A DNA stretch of 64,000 nucleotides, taken from positions 751,501-815,500 of the forward strand of contig JACSYO010001905.1 of NCBI GenBank assembly GCA_016806645.1. The letters are read 5' to 3'. Under the pieces are notes generated by a model, which worked only from the letters and a program-made list of their open reading frames with translations, was not told the origin of the DNA and made no database searches. The position numbers and the translations under genes were made by a program. Below are positions 10,774 to 24,300 of this stretch, in pieces. This stretch comes from Ophiodon elongatus. Lineage: Eukaryota > Chordata > Actinopteri > Perciformes > Hexagrammidae. Each line of letters opens with the position of its first letter. Positions within the stretch are counted from its first letter, which is position 1.

Positions 10774-13700
10774 CTGCAAAGAGAACAGAACCGCTCAAAC
10801 GCAGACCAAACATACAGCGCATACATTACACAAGCTTTGATTTTCATTTCATAATACACAAAACAACTAAGAGCAAGTTATACAAAATTAAACACAGCTT
10901 CTCACCTCCTTGAAAGACTGGAGCAGGTTGCTACCAGAGACGGACAGAGTAATATCTACATGGTGCATGATAAAAAGAGGCTCCTCCTGGGTCTGGTAGG
11001 GGAAGCAGGCCAAGTTGTCTGCGATGAACAACAGCCTGTTCACCTCTGTTTTCTGCAGGGGACAAAGTGGAAAACATCACTACGTAAATGAACTGTCCAT
11101 GACCAGTAGTGAAGCTTGGATACCGGGGGGTGGGAGACAATCAGGCCTATAGACCTACGCACAGAGAAGCAGAAAGGTGAACTTACGGAGCTGTCATCAA
11201 ACAAGTTGAGAAGGGAAATGAGGAACGCCCGTCTATGTTGTCGGTTCCCTCGGACCAGAGTGTAGAGATGAGCGCACAGAGAGGCGTCTGAGTCATCGTG
11301 GCGAAAACCTCGAATCACTGCGCCTTTGGCTCCGTTTATTGCCCGTTGCACCTGATAAGACATCTTCAACCCTGCGACGGCCTTCATCTGTGAATTTGCA
11401 AAGGGATACAACTCATCATGTATGTTGATGAAATGAAATCCTTCCAATAAATACATATTCTTTTTGTGAAACCTGTATTTTATTTTCATCATACGACAAG
11501 TCAAGGATCAAATGTTGAACTACAGTACATTATAAAATGTGTAGAGTATAGATTTGTTTTTTTAATTTATAACAAATAAAAATAAAAACTACTGCCCACA
11601 GATCCTGATAAAGCAAATCATCTTTTATACACTTTTTCACTTCAAAAACCAGTAAGCCACTCACGTGGATGAACCCTGAATATTTCTTGTCGATGTCCAC
11701 CAATTGTTGATCGGCCTTGTTCTTCATGGTTGGCTCAGGGTCTGTTCCCATGGCAATCAAGTAGGGCACACACTAAAAAAACAATTGTTTAAAATCTGTG
11801 AACAGCTGATGGTGATACACTGAAGACAGCAGAGCTTGTTGTCATCATGAGACAAAATAAAGATTTTCTTTTTTCACACAGATCTTGTTTAACAGAGGTA
11901 CTGTATGTCTGAGTATTGGGTGAGTATGCTGGAGTGAGACTGTGAACATACCTGAACAGGGTGGATGAGGCCCTGGCTGAGAGTCAGTATGATGACACTC
12001 AGGGCAAAGTGCCGAACAGTGGACTGTGAGTGGAAGAAGGACTCCAGCACCTGCTTCAGGTAAATCTGCATTATGGAGCTGCTCATGCCTGATGAGATGT
12101 CCCCCATTTCTTTCAGATCCTCCTGCTTGGATTGGTTCTTCCCTGAATAAAGAAAACAGCAGTTGGATCAGTCTTAAGATGTTCTACATGATTGACATGC
12201 TGAACATACAGTGATAATCTTGAGATGGATTTCTTAAACTCACATTCGCGATCGGCCGTCTGCATTCGAGAGTCCTCCTCTTGCAGGTATGTCTGCAGGT
12301 TTTTTAGCACCTGGATCTTCAGAGTGACCAAACTGTTTTCATCTGACAGGGTATTGTTATACAGAACCTTCACATCCTGCACAAACATAACCTCTGGATG
12401 CATGATGAACTGGAAGCCTTGAGACAAAGGGAAATTAAGGGAATCCAATTAATTCAGAGGAAACCAAATTCAAAAGACATGAGCAAATAAAAACAAGAAA
12501 ATGCAGTATAAATACTAATGTTAGTCTGAGATGAGGTGCAATATACCTAGACCCGTGATGGCCTTGATCTGGACCTCTTCATCTTCATGAGTGGTGAAGT
12601 ACAACAGAAGCTCCAGCACTTTATCCTTGATGACAATCTAAGAGACACAGGGGGAGTCGGTCATCAAACCAGGTCCCATAATAGTCCTGCACACATAGTC
12701 CAAGCCGATTGCTGGTGTTTACCTTGCTAGCGCCCTTGAACTCCTCTTGGTCAAAATCAAAGTGTCGACAGAGAGCCCCCACAGTGAACAGTGAGCGCAG
12801 GAGAGTAGGTTTGTTCGCAGCCAGAGTGGAGCTGTTGGGGTCCTCTTGGTGCTGTGTCTTCAGTTTTGCCAGAGCTCCTATAGAATGACACACGTGGGCA
12901 GTGAAAGCTAACTTTAGTTCTTCTCATTCATACAGTGAACTAAAAAAGCATCTCGACTATAGAACGGTGTTTGGTGTGTGTTCGATGTATTTGTTTGCAT
13001 GTGAAATGAAACAATGAGCATAATGAGGTGACATAAGGTTATCGTAACCTTTAATGTAACGGTGAATGAATAGGTTAACAATTACCAGCCCTATGTACAT
13101 GTTATTGAAATGATGGTGGAATTTTTCCAGCCTTTCCTATTTCAAGGTATATGCAAATTCTGATATAAGAAAATGTATGTTTATGTTAAAATGAATGTAT
13201 GCACAGTACATAAGACTTACCGTAGTAGCGATTGAAACAAGCCCAGACAAACTTGTAGTTGTGTGTGACCTTGTTGACGACCGCACCAAGACAGCTTACA
13301 CTGTGTTGTACAACCTGAGAAGCAGACAACAAAATTACATACGTTTCAAATAAAATCTGTTCGCTCAAAGCAATAGTTTCACATCCACTCTTTTTTTGAG
13401 AGCTGTCAGCTGTAAATGACACTGACCGTCATGCCGTATTTGATAATGAGCTTCATCAGGTCTTCTTCCAAGGTAGTGAGGAAAGTCTCACTCGGCAGCT
13501 CCATCAGAGGCACCACCAGCTCCAAGATCTTTGCCACGTTACATATCACCATGAAGTCATTCTGAGTCTGAAAATGTCAATATGGAGACAGTTGTACAAT
13601 TCAAAGCGAAGCTGGAAAACAACTTTTTGAATGACTAATTGTTTCATTCATTGTTTCCCTTCTCTCCTGATTGTGTGTGTTTTGCCTTCATCTGATTATA

Positions 13701-16700
13701 ACTGTAATACACATGGTTGATCCTAATTATTTGTTCCAACAAATCACCTGAGCTTAATTGTTCCACATACAGTATTTGTATTTGCATGCGTGATGGGATG
13801 TCTTGATAAATAAAGTGTGTCCCAGCATGCTCCGATAAACCTTCACATGTTTGTGGTGTTAATATGTTACACAAGTAGGCGCTACTACCACTGACTGACT
13901 ACCAGCACAAACAGCAAGCGTGGATATTGGGAAGGACCCTGTGGATATTTCATTTGGCTGCAACTAGATTGCTCCATAGCACAACACAAAAGATGGTGTT
14001 GTTCATTTCTGTCCCGCGGGCATCAGACTCAAGAAATTATTTCTCATACTTTCACACAAGTAAAAAATAATAGGCTAATACTGAACAAAATCCCATGCTA
14101 CTTACGTTGCACTTGGTGGTCAAGTAGGGCTGCATAGTCATGGCGTGTTTGACCATTAACTGTGCTCGGATCTTGCTGAACAGGTAAAGAGTGGTGACGA
14201 ATGATACCAGGCGACCTGAGTTGACCCCTTTGTCCTCACAGTCTGAAACACAAACACAGAAAACATTGATATTTGTTCACAGCATATACCACAATAAGAC
14301 TGCAATACCAATTTTGTATCATACGTGCTATTCAATATATTTGTGTTACCTGCAATAGACTCCTCGTTTTTCAGTATGTGTTCCACGAGATTGTCCACCA
14401 ACTGAACACAGGCCTTCTTGGCAGGTTTGTATGAAGCTTGCTCTTCTGACTTCAGTAGCTAAAATGGATGTCATACAGACGTTATGTATTATGACCGACG
14501 AAATATGCACATACCAGCCATCATAAAGACACACAAGTTGATGTTGTGATATCCAACAAATTAAACAACTCACATTTTGGAGAAGCTGCTCAAACCAATC
14601 ATAGCCTGTATCTTTACACGCTGACACCTGGGACGAAAATCCAAACATGATATGAGTCAGAGTATGACAATGTCAAACATCAACATTTTTCTGATTTGAA
14701 TGATGGTGCCAAATCCTTCGTCACAAGCCTAGGTAGTACGCACCACATCTGTGATGTTCAGGATCTTCCGGGTCATAGCGTTTTTGTCATTACCGGGTGT
14801 GGGAGTGAACCAGATTTTCTGGAATGTCTCATTCACCAGTTTCTGCATGGGAAAAGATATTCATATCAATAACCTGCATTTTTACAGCCACTAAGCTTAA
14901 GCAGCATACACATAAAAGTAAACACAAACCTTGATCCCCTCTTCATCGTTGACCCGTCGGATCATCTTGACACACATCTCGGTGATCTTATGGAAGTCCG
15001 GCATCTCCAGGCAAATATCCCTCAAGATCTTAATGACCCTCTTCCTCACACTTATACCTGTGTCCTGTGGAAAGACAAAATGGGTTCAAAGATAGGTTAA
15101 TATAGACAAGAATGAATACATTTCTCAATTGCACTTTCAACTGCCAAACGGTTGCAGTTGCTCGTCTGTTCTTTCGGTGGCAGTGTGGGAAAAGATGATT
15201 GAACCTCACCTGGACTTTGGCACTTTAAATGTAGTTTTTGGCCAGAGTGTGCTTAAGTCAAGGGAAGTTCCCATTGAGTCTGTCTTATGATAGACGTTGC
15301 CTATTCCACAAACTTCTAAGAGGGCACGTGATGTGTGCCCAAATCAATTTAAACTACCCAAAGATTTAATTTTTACATTTGTGTATGACACAGAGACTCA
15401 GAGTGAGGTGTTGAAAAAAATTTAAAGAGGGAAGCTTAAGAAATTACCAATATCCTTTCAATGAGCATGTCATAGTACTGCTCAATGAGCTGCGGTCGAC
15501 TTAGCACAAAACGGCCGAGGAGCTCCACGGCTGCCTCTCGCACACTGGTGGAGTTGTCCATGAGGCGACAGTGAACCCCACGCTGCATATCCAACTGCAA
15601 AGCAAATAGGAGAGATTAGTCAAGCACAGATAAACATTACTGAATTTTATGGTTGCAAGTATGACAAAATGCCAATACCACAACACCACCCTAACAGGAT
15701 GTCCTGTTAGACCACTATCATCCAGCGGTCTAGGCGATGTGCTGCAACCCATACAGGAGGACTTACCCGTGCAAGAATACTTGGATCCACAGCTACTACT
15801 TCAGACAGACACTTCATGGCTTTAGTTCTGACTGCTATGGCACTCTCACCCAGCACTCTCAGAATCTATATGTAAGAGACGGTAAGAGAAAAGAGTTAAT
15901 CACAGCCAACACGATATAAGACCTCATTGACATTTATTAAAAAGGATCCTCCTACCTGTGATAAGTAAATATCAAAGCTCTGTGAAAACGGCCTCATGGA
16001 GGCCAGATATCTGACAATCAGGCATGAGTCCTGATAGTCTACGGTGTCAGAGTTTACACTGAAAGAAAAGTCAAGAGTACAGTTGAATATCAGGATGGGT
16101 GAAAAAGTCAAACAGTGTAACAAAAGTGCAGTAGTATTTACCTCAAAGAATTCAAATCGGATGGTGAAATCTTCATGACCTTGCGGAGGAATTTCTTTCG
16201 TGTCTCGGCCTTCTGTATAATCTCCTCAGTTGAGTCCGCATCCATGGAATCATGTCGACCTTTGAAGTCCTCGTCGTCATTTTGAGACTTCACCGCTTTG
16301 TCTGCCTCAGTGATAGTGTCCCTGAACCACTGAGCAATATAAAACTTCCTGGCAAACTATATGAAACAAATGCATACATATGTAATGAAAAAGCAACATT
16401 TTATAGCATACTAAATTGTATAATACCACTTTGACTTGTAGGAACCCTGTTGGAATTATTACTATGATTACTATAATTATGATTCATATTATTTTAGTTG
16501 TTATTATTATGATTATAATAAGCATTATTATTGCTACTACTGAATGTCAACATTTAGCATCCAGTCCTTAGGGTATCATAAATATGAACATGTTGATTTC
16601 TGTAAATACACAGATGAGTATATGAAAATGAAATGCTCACCACTAGAGCTGGATCTGTCTCAATGTTCTCCTTTAGGTAGTCCAGCAAGGCCTTCTGGAG

Positions 16701-18363
16701 TTTGGGGATCTCATCACTGCCTTGAGTCTGTAAGGAGATCAATAAGTCAGGAGAATCTCAACGCAGTTCTACCACTGTTAGTTTATATCTGTTAAAATAA
16801 TTCCGTAATTATCAAATCTACCTCTTTGAGGATGCGGTCGATAGCCTTTTGGTCCATGTTGCTGTTGACAGCATCTTTACGCAGGCTAGACGCGACGGTG
16901 CCGAGGTAGTCCAGCGATGCCACCCTGAGCGCCATCTCTGTCTGCTTGTTGCTGAACTGGTGCACCTGGCGCACAAGAGGTGGAGGAAAAATGTCAATAC
17001 AAACTGGACAGTCTGCTGGACAGATGTTTGGGGATGACGCATTTGAAGCGAGTGACGCTACTCACCAACAGCCGGCCCAGTAAACTGAGCAGCAGTTCAG
17101 CTGCGGGCCACTCGGGCCTGTTAACTGTAGACAGCAGGTCATGAACAAAGTTCTCAAACAGAGGCCTGTAGTCATCCTCTCCCTGCTTACTGCCACACCT
17201 TAAATACACAGAGTACAATGTATTATTAGACTATATATTCTATAAATATTACAACCTGTTCCACAGTAGAGGGAGGTGTACTGTGTAGGGACACTCAGTG
17301 TTAAAGACCAATTACTTACTTCTTGAGAAACACAGATAGGAAGTTCTGAGCTGTCCTCATGGCAGTTTCATAGGAGTTTGTGATGAAGACATCTTTATCG
17401 ACCTAGAAAAAAAGTACCCAATATGTAAAAAATATATTTTCAAAAGATTTGATTTAAATATCAGTAAAATTCTCGGTTGTTACCTTCTTAGTATGTTCAA
17501 CTTCTGCGTCCCTCTCTGAGGGAAGGCGAACCACACACTGGATGAGCTGAAGAACCAGTGCTGTGACCATCTGGATATACAAGGGCTCTTCATCCGAATC
17601 ACTGTTTAGCCTGGGGGAGTATGAGGCATAAGTGTCGTTAAGTTTACTGAACAACGCAAAAAACCGTCAATGATCAATTTCTTCATTTCTGATATTTAAT
17701 TGAGCAAGATGGAAATACCTAAAGTTCCTGAGGCTGCGTTTACTAGTCGGCAGTCTAGCTAAAGAGGTGAAGATCTCTTCAAGAATGAGCTGCCTGTGCT
17801 TCTCGTAACGAGAGAACACCTAAGGAATAGTAAAAATGCAAAGCACTTAGTCAAAACATAACAACAGAGACGCCCTGCAGGAGCAGGTCATAAAAAAGCA
17901 ATCTGAAGCAATAGCAAAATTGACAGCGAAAAGAAAAATGAAATGAGATCAAATCGCATGTTTGCATGCAAACTTACTGCTGTCACAAGTGTGATGGCAC
18001 ATAACTGCAGTTCACTGACATTCTCCACAAAGAAAGGTGTGATGCCCAGGGTGGACACCTGAAAGTCGGGCACAAAATCAGTCAGGTATGTTGGAACTCA
18101 GGAGTCAAAGGTTAAACGGGGTCATGAATTTGAACGATGTCACGACTCTCACCTGGAGAATAGTGTTGTCAGTCAGCAGCTGGATCTCCAGAAGCTCTGA
18201 CATATTGCTAAGAATATCACACACTTTGTCGTAAAGCATGACTACCACCTTCTGTTTATTGGTTGAGATCTTTGCTCGCTTGGACTTTGAAGTATGCATG
18301 CCACCTTAGGTGAGGAAGATGAAGGGAAAATAAGAATGAAATAAAAGATAAGTAAACCACTTG

Positions 18364-18398
<35 letters not shown>

Positions 18399-21300
18399 AA
18401 TTGTTAACAATGGTGCGCCCCCATTTAGAGCTATCTTTTAAATAAGTACTAAGATTATTTGGACCAGCATGGATCGGCTTTATCAGCTTCCTAATATGCA
18501 AACGCACAAAAACAGCTTCTTGAGATCAAGATTTCTACAATATTAGAAGAAGAATGGAAGAAAACGGTGCTGACCTCTTCTGTAGACCGGGTCATACTGA
18601 GGGTACAGAGAATTTTGCAGATGGAACTTGGTGTACTGCAACACCCTCTCAATCACATCCTCTATATAAACTGCCTTGGGCATGTGTGGAGACGTCATGA
18701 TGTTGAGTGCAGTCAAACAGGCATCAGCAGACTTAGCAACACGTTCCATGATAAGGTCACGCCACAACCGCTCCTCATCCATGGAATCATTTTCCTTGAA
18801 ATTTTAAAATATGGTCAGTTTCAGTTCATTCACAACACAGTTAAAATATAGTATTTAAGTACAACCAAAAGACATAATGGAGATATGTGAACTCAGACAT
18901 CGCTTGAGAATATGGGCCCTGACAATGAGCAGACTCAAATTTGATTGGAAAAAGTACATGTTTTATAGAGTTGCTGAAAAGTTCTAACAGAAAATCAGGT
19001 ATGAAAAATCACGTCTGCAGCTAAAAAATAATAATATCCAGCTGGTAACTTACATGGTTCATTAGTGTGGAAAGTTTGACGCTGTCCTGAATGTTCTTCT
19101 CCAGGATATTCATCATTTTCACCAGTTTCTTAGTCGAACACTATGGATAACAAAAAAGAATTGGTTACTTTTACAACAATGCGGCTGTGAATTGATGGTC
19201 TTTAAAGATTAACTGTGAACCTCAGTGTGACCACGTGACAGTGCACACACATCCTCCTCTTACCTTGTTAAAGACGCACATAGCTTTCATCTTCGCAGAA
19301 TCATTGCCTAGCTCGCTCAACTGGTGCTTCCCGAGCAAAAGCTCCTCAGGTATCTCATCCTCATCTGTTTGAGGTCATAAAGTTACAATGTTGACGTCGT
19401 TCCAACAAATGTCATGAACTTTGTAAACTGTGCAGCTCCTGATGTTTACCTGCAGCAGTGAGGTCCACGTCATCCAGGCTCTCAATAATGTTGTCCATGT
19501 TGGCCGTGAATCTCTTAAATGTGGACGAGTCCATCTTTTCTGTGATACAAATGTAAAGGCATGGATTAATGAAAATATGTTGTTATAAATGCATTATTAT
19601 TATGGAAGAATTCAAAGTGGTAAAACAATACCCTCTGGTGTCAGCTTGGATTCATACGCTTTCTTGTTTTTTTGTTTCTCCTTTTTCTTCAATTTTCTGG
19701 CAACTGAACAAAATAGTCATTAGACAAGACATTAGTCATATCCTCGACAGCGGCAACTCACTCTCAAGCACTGCATGCTTAATAGAGAAAGACTTAGGTG
19801 TAGTAATCCAACTATCCAGGGAATGGGCCAGACGGATCACATTTCGAATGGCAATTATCTAAATGAAAGCTGTCAGAAAAAGGACTCACAATTTTGCATG
19901 ATCTGACACAATTAGCTTTGTTTTTTTTATTCATTGGCTACGGTTATATAAGTTAGATAAAATAATTTCGCCTCCTTAGAGACATATCACAAAATAAAAA
20001 CTCTCTCGCTCTCTCTCTCACATTTATTTACATTTTTTCTTTTTCTATGCAAAAAAGACTCACCATCACGCAAGCTTGGTGGTGGAGAGTCTTCATCTGA
20101 ACCGGTTGGACTCCTGTGAACGCTACTGGACCCCCGGCGAGCAGCATGCGAACCTCCGCTTCGGTGCTGCCCAGAAGCCTTCTTCTCTTCGTGCTTCCAT
20201 GACTTGTCGTGATCTTTCTTGGACTTTTTCTTTGGAGCTGAAACAATTACAGAGAAAGGATGAATCAGAAATTATCAAGTTCTTCCAAGCACCAATTATT
20301 GTTATGATTAATAAATAAAATGTATTAATTACAATGTGAAATATTTGGAGGTACATATTGTTTAATCTTCAGGATTACTGCATGGTAAAACAACATTCTG
20401 TCAAAAGTAGAGACAGCATAGTGCTTTTTGACAGATTTTGCAATACTCTGATGTGTATGTATTAGATTTAATACTGACACTCATTGTCAGAGTGAACGTC
20501 GTCATCATCGTCGTCCTCCTCATCCTCATCTTCATCCAACTCAGCGTACTTGGATTTCTTACTGATCACACTGTGCTTTCGCTTGTTCTCTGTAAGCACA
20601 AGAGGTGAGTTTGTCTTCAGCAAAGAATAATCTATACTTCAGAAGAAGATAAAATTCAGTAACTCATAATGATTCCTGAAAACAGTGGTTTACAGTAAAT
20701 AAACAATCCCGAAACTAAGCACAGCCACATTACACATATCCATCCCCGACAGTTTTGGGTGCATATTTGATAACCAAAGTAAATCTTACCTCTCCCTGAT
20801 TTGTCAAAGGATCTGGGTTTGGAGCCGTGTGCGTTCCTGCTTTCCTTAATGATCCTTTTTACCTCATCAATGTTGAGTTTGTTGAGCACGACGACAGGCT
20901 TAGCTCCTTGGTTTAAGTTCTTTATCAATGACAATCTCTCCAGCCTGACCAGGGGTTCACTCCAGCCCTCAATCAGTTTGGTTGGAAGTTGGAGATCTTT
21001 CGCGTCCCGTTTTAACTTAGGAATCACAAAGTTCTTCAAACTTCCCGACTTGCCACCCAGCAGGTATGAGGGGAACTCACAACGTTTTGTCTCTGAAGAC
21101 GGCTGTTTGTTTCCAGCTTGGCAGCTATTGCTGCCATCCCCACTTTTCCTGTCTTTCTTATTTTGTGCGTTTTGAAGGCTGGAACTCTCCGTCTTCTGTC
21201 GACCATTAAGGTCAGTGGATTTTCCGCTATCGTCTTGCTTCACTCTTGGGCTGTCAGGTTTAGTAGGCCTGTCAGGAGAGTGCTTGGCGCAGTTTTCCCT

Positions 21301-24300
21301 TGACGTCTTGTGCTTCCTATCTCGGTCTCTATCTCTGTCCTTTTCCCTAGCTCTGTTTTTATCTCTGTCTTTATCCCCATCTTTCTCTTTGTCTCTTTCT
21401 CTGTCCTTATCCTTATCCCTATCTCTAACTTTTTCTTTGTTCTTATCCCTATCTTTATCTCCAACTTTGTCTCTATCATTTTCTCTATCTTTGTCCTTAA
21501 CCCTATCTCTATCTTTCTCTTTCTCTTTGTCCTTATCCCTATCATCTCTGTCACCAACTTTGTCTCTGTCCTTATCTCTATCTTTGTCCTTAACCCTATC
21601 TCTATCTTTATCTTTCGCTTTGTCCTTATCCTTATCATCTCTATCTTTATCTTTCGCTTTGTCCTTATCCTTATCATCTTTATCTTTATCTTTCACTTTG
21701 TCCTTATCCCTATCGTCTCTATCTTTGTCTTTTGCTTTGTCCTTATTATCCTTATCCCGGTCATCTCTATCTCCAACCTTGTCTCTATCTTTGTCCCTGG
21801 CTTTGCCTTCTCCATGTTTGGAGTTGCGCTCCCCCTTGATCGTGGTTTTTGGAGTCTCAGGGTTGCTGACATGGGATCTGTGAATGTTGTGGTTCTTTTC
21901 CTCCTTGTGGCGCAAGTCTGAATGCTTGTCGTGTTTCTGCCGCGGTGTGTCTGGCCGCCTGTCGTCCGAGTGTCTCTTGCCACTGACCGTTTTGCTGTCA
22001 TGCTTGTGTTTGGATTCGCGTTGACTTTCTGGCTTCTGTTTGGGGGCTTCTGGTTGCCCGTCTGAGCAAGACTTCTTGGGGTTGTCAGCATTCTGTCTGA
22101 TGATCCCAGGTCTGTTTTCAGCCACTTTATCTACCTTTCCATCAGTCTTTGTCTTTAGGTGCCGTAGGTGGTCCTCACAGAAGGTCTGTGCTTCCAAGAC
22201 CACTACAGGCTGTCCTTTCATTCTGCCAGCTTGCTGCAGATCAATACTGACCATCAGAGCAGGCCGACTGGCACCGTTACTTGCAGCATTCGTCTTCTTG
22301 GCTTTCAACTTGCTATCAGTGTTAACCCCTTGTAAAGTAGGCCCGTCACTTGACTCAGCTCCAGATTCCTGAGGATACGTGTCTTGCTTCCGTTTCTTCA
22401 GTGGCTTATCTGCGATAAAGAACAATTTAGCTTAGATCTTCTTGAAATACAAACAGATCTAGGTCATGACAAATTCAAAAAGGCACAGTGCAAAGGCGGA
22501 CACACAATACCTTTATCCTGGACTTCTTTAGACCATCTTTCTTTCTCACTGGCCGTCTCGCGTTCTATTCTCTCGATCTCTGCCAGTGTGTCTATTTCAG
22601 CATCATCAAACACAACCCCACTGACGACTGCAGACTCCTTGCTATTTGGCTGAACAGGAACCTGCTTACAGTTTGCCTGCTCCTTAGCACCAAACTTGTG
22701 TGACAGGTCCTGGGCAGTCCTCGACAACTGATTATTATTATTATTCGTCAAATCAGTCTCGTGTTCTGAATCAACACCTGGCCTCAGAGGTAGCTCTCCA
22801 GGTTGATCCATTTCTGAAAGCTTAACTCGGGACAGTTTAATAGTCAGCCTGGTGGACTCTTTTGGTGGAGAACTAACAATGCCATATGAGGCATTTTTGT
22901 CTGTCAGCTCATTTTCTTCTTTACTCCTTTCTTTCTGCTTTTTTTTGCGGTCAGCAGAGGTAAGGAACAAGTCAGGTGCTGCAACTGGTGGCATATCAGG
23001 TGGAGGGGACTGCATGATAAGGGGAGGCCTGGACCCTGCTTAAACACAAATACATTTCTTTAGTCTTTGCAAAGAATGAACTGAACAATGGTGCATTCAT
23101 TTGGATTCCACAAAATTAAGAAGAATGGGCTTGTTGCTAAGGAAGCATACTTTTTGCAGTCTCCTCACTCCCAGCGGGGGAACACACAGACTCTGGTGAT
23201 TTAACTGGAAACGTGGCAGCCCTCATGGAGGGGTCATTCTCCTGTTGGAACACAAGACATTTATCATCCCTTTAAACAGTCAGTATCTGCTGAGGTCCAG
23301 CTCAGGATATCTTGATTCTCTGCATTACCTCATTTCCCAGTCTGTGAGCGATGTTGATGTAGTCTTCATCTGAGCCTAGTCTCGCATTATGATTAGATGA
23401 AGTACTTGATAGCTGACCGGAGACTTTGTCGTCATGGATATTTCTAACTAAAATCAGAGAGTGAAATAAAATATCCAGTTAAATTATTTGTGGTGTGCAA
23501 TGCCTCAGGTCTCCCCGAGAGAGAGATACCTTCTTTTCCACCTGAACAGACAACTGCAATTTTACCATGTTGCAGTAAGAAAGTGTCAACTTATCAACTG
23601 ACTCCTCGTCACATAAGTGTGTCGAAAGTGTAAAGGATTAGTTAACCAAATATGTCCAGCTAAATGTATCTGAAACACCATGCCGGTGGGGACATTTTAA
23701 AATGATTGCTTGTTTTCCTCAAAAGAATAGTGGGAGGAATTTTAAGGTTGGTATAGCTTAAGCTTAACGTTCTGTGAGTGAACAATGTGCGGTCACCGCC
23801 TCAGAGCCACACCTTGAATATGTACTATATGGTATGTAGTCTCTTTACAAGGAATGCTTTGCCAACAAACAAATCAAGATTGTTCATCTAAAATGGAATG
23901 CATGCAATAATCTCTACACAGTACTTTTCTTGTTGAACACTGTCCTCGTTGACTTGTTTCCAACCAGTATAAATGCACACAAAATGACGCCTCAGTTATT
24001 CACCTTAATCAATACTTTGCTATTTACTGATCCTCGCAGAGGTGTGCCATGCTGTTAAGGATTAATTTTTCTTGACTTGAATGTGTACTCACCTTGTTGT
24101 GTCTGTTGGTGTTGAGAGTAACTGGGTGGATTGTACTGCATGTAGTCTGCAGGACTCTGAGGGGTATAGGGACTGGGTATAGGGCTGTTCTGCTGGGGCA
24201 GGAACCGAGCACCTGATCCCGACTGTGGGGATGTAAAGCATCTGTGAAAAAGGTAGAAATAGTTTTAGTCGCTATACAATACTTCTGCGTCTTCATCGTC

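Noticed and set aside
10462..10913. Plus-strand open frames with Ile/Val or Ser/His runs opposite nipbl exon 44.
   Set aside because: They mirror the poly-Lys and poly-Asp codons of the real minus-strand exon.
21215..21921. Long plus-strand open frames (222 and 203 codons) rich in Ser/Leu/Phe/Ile opposite nipbl exon 10.
   Set aside because: They are antisense shadows of the K/D/R coding repeat. Their composition follows from the repeat codons and they have no gene context.
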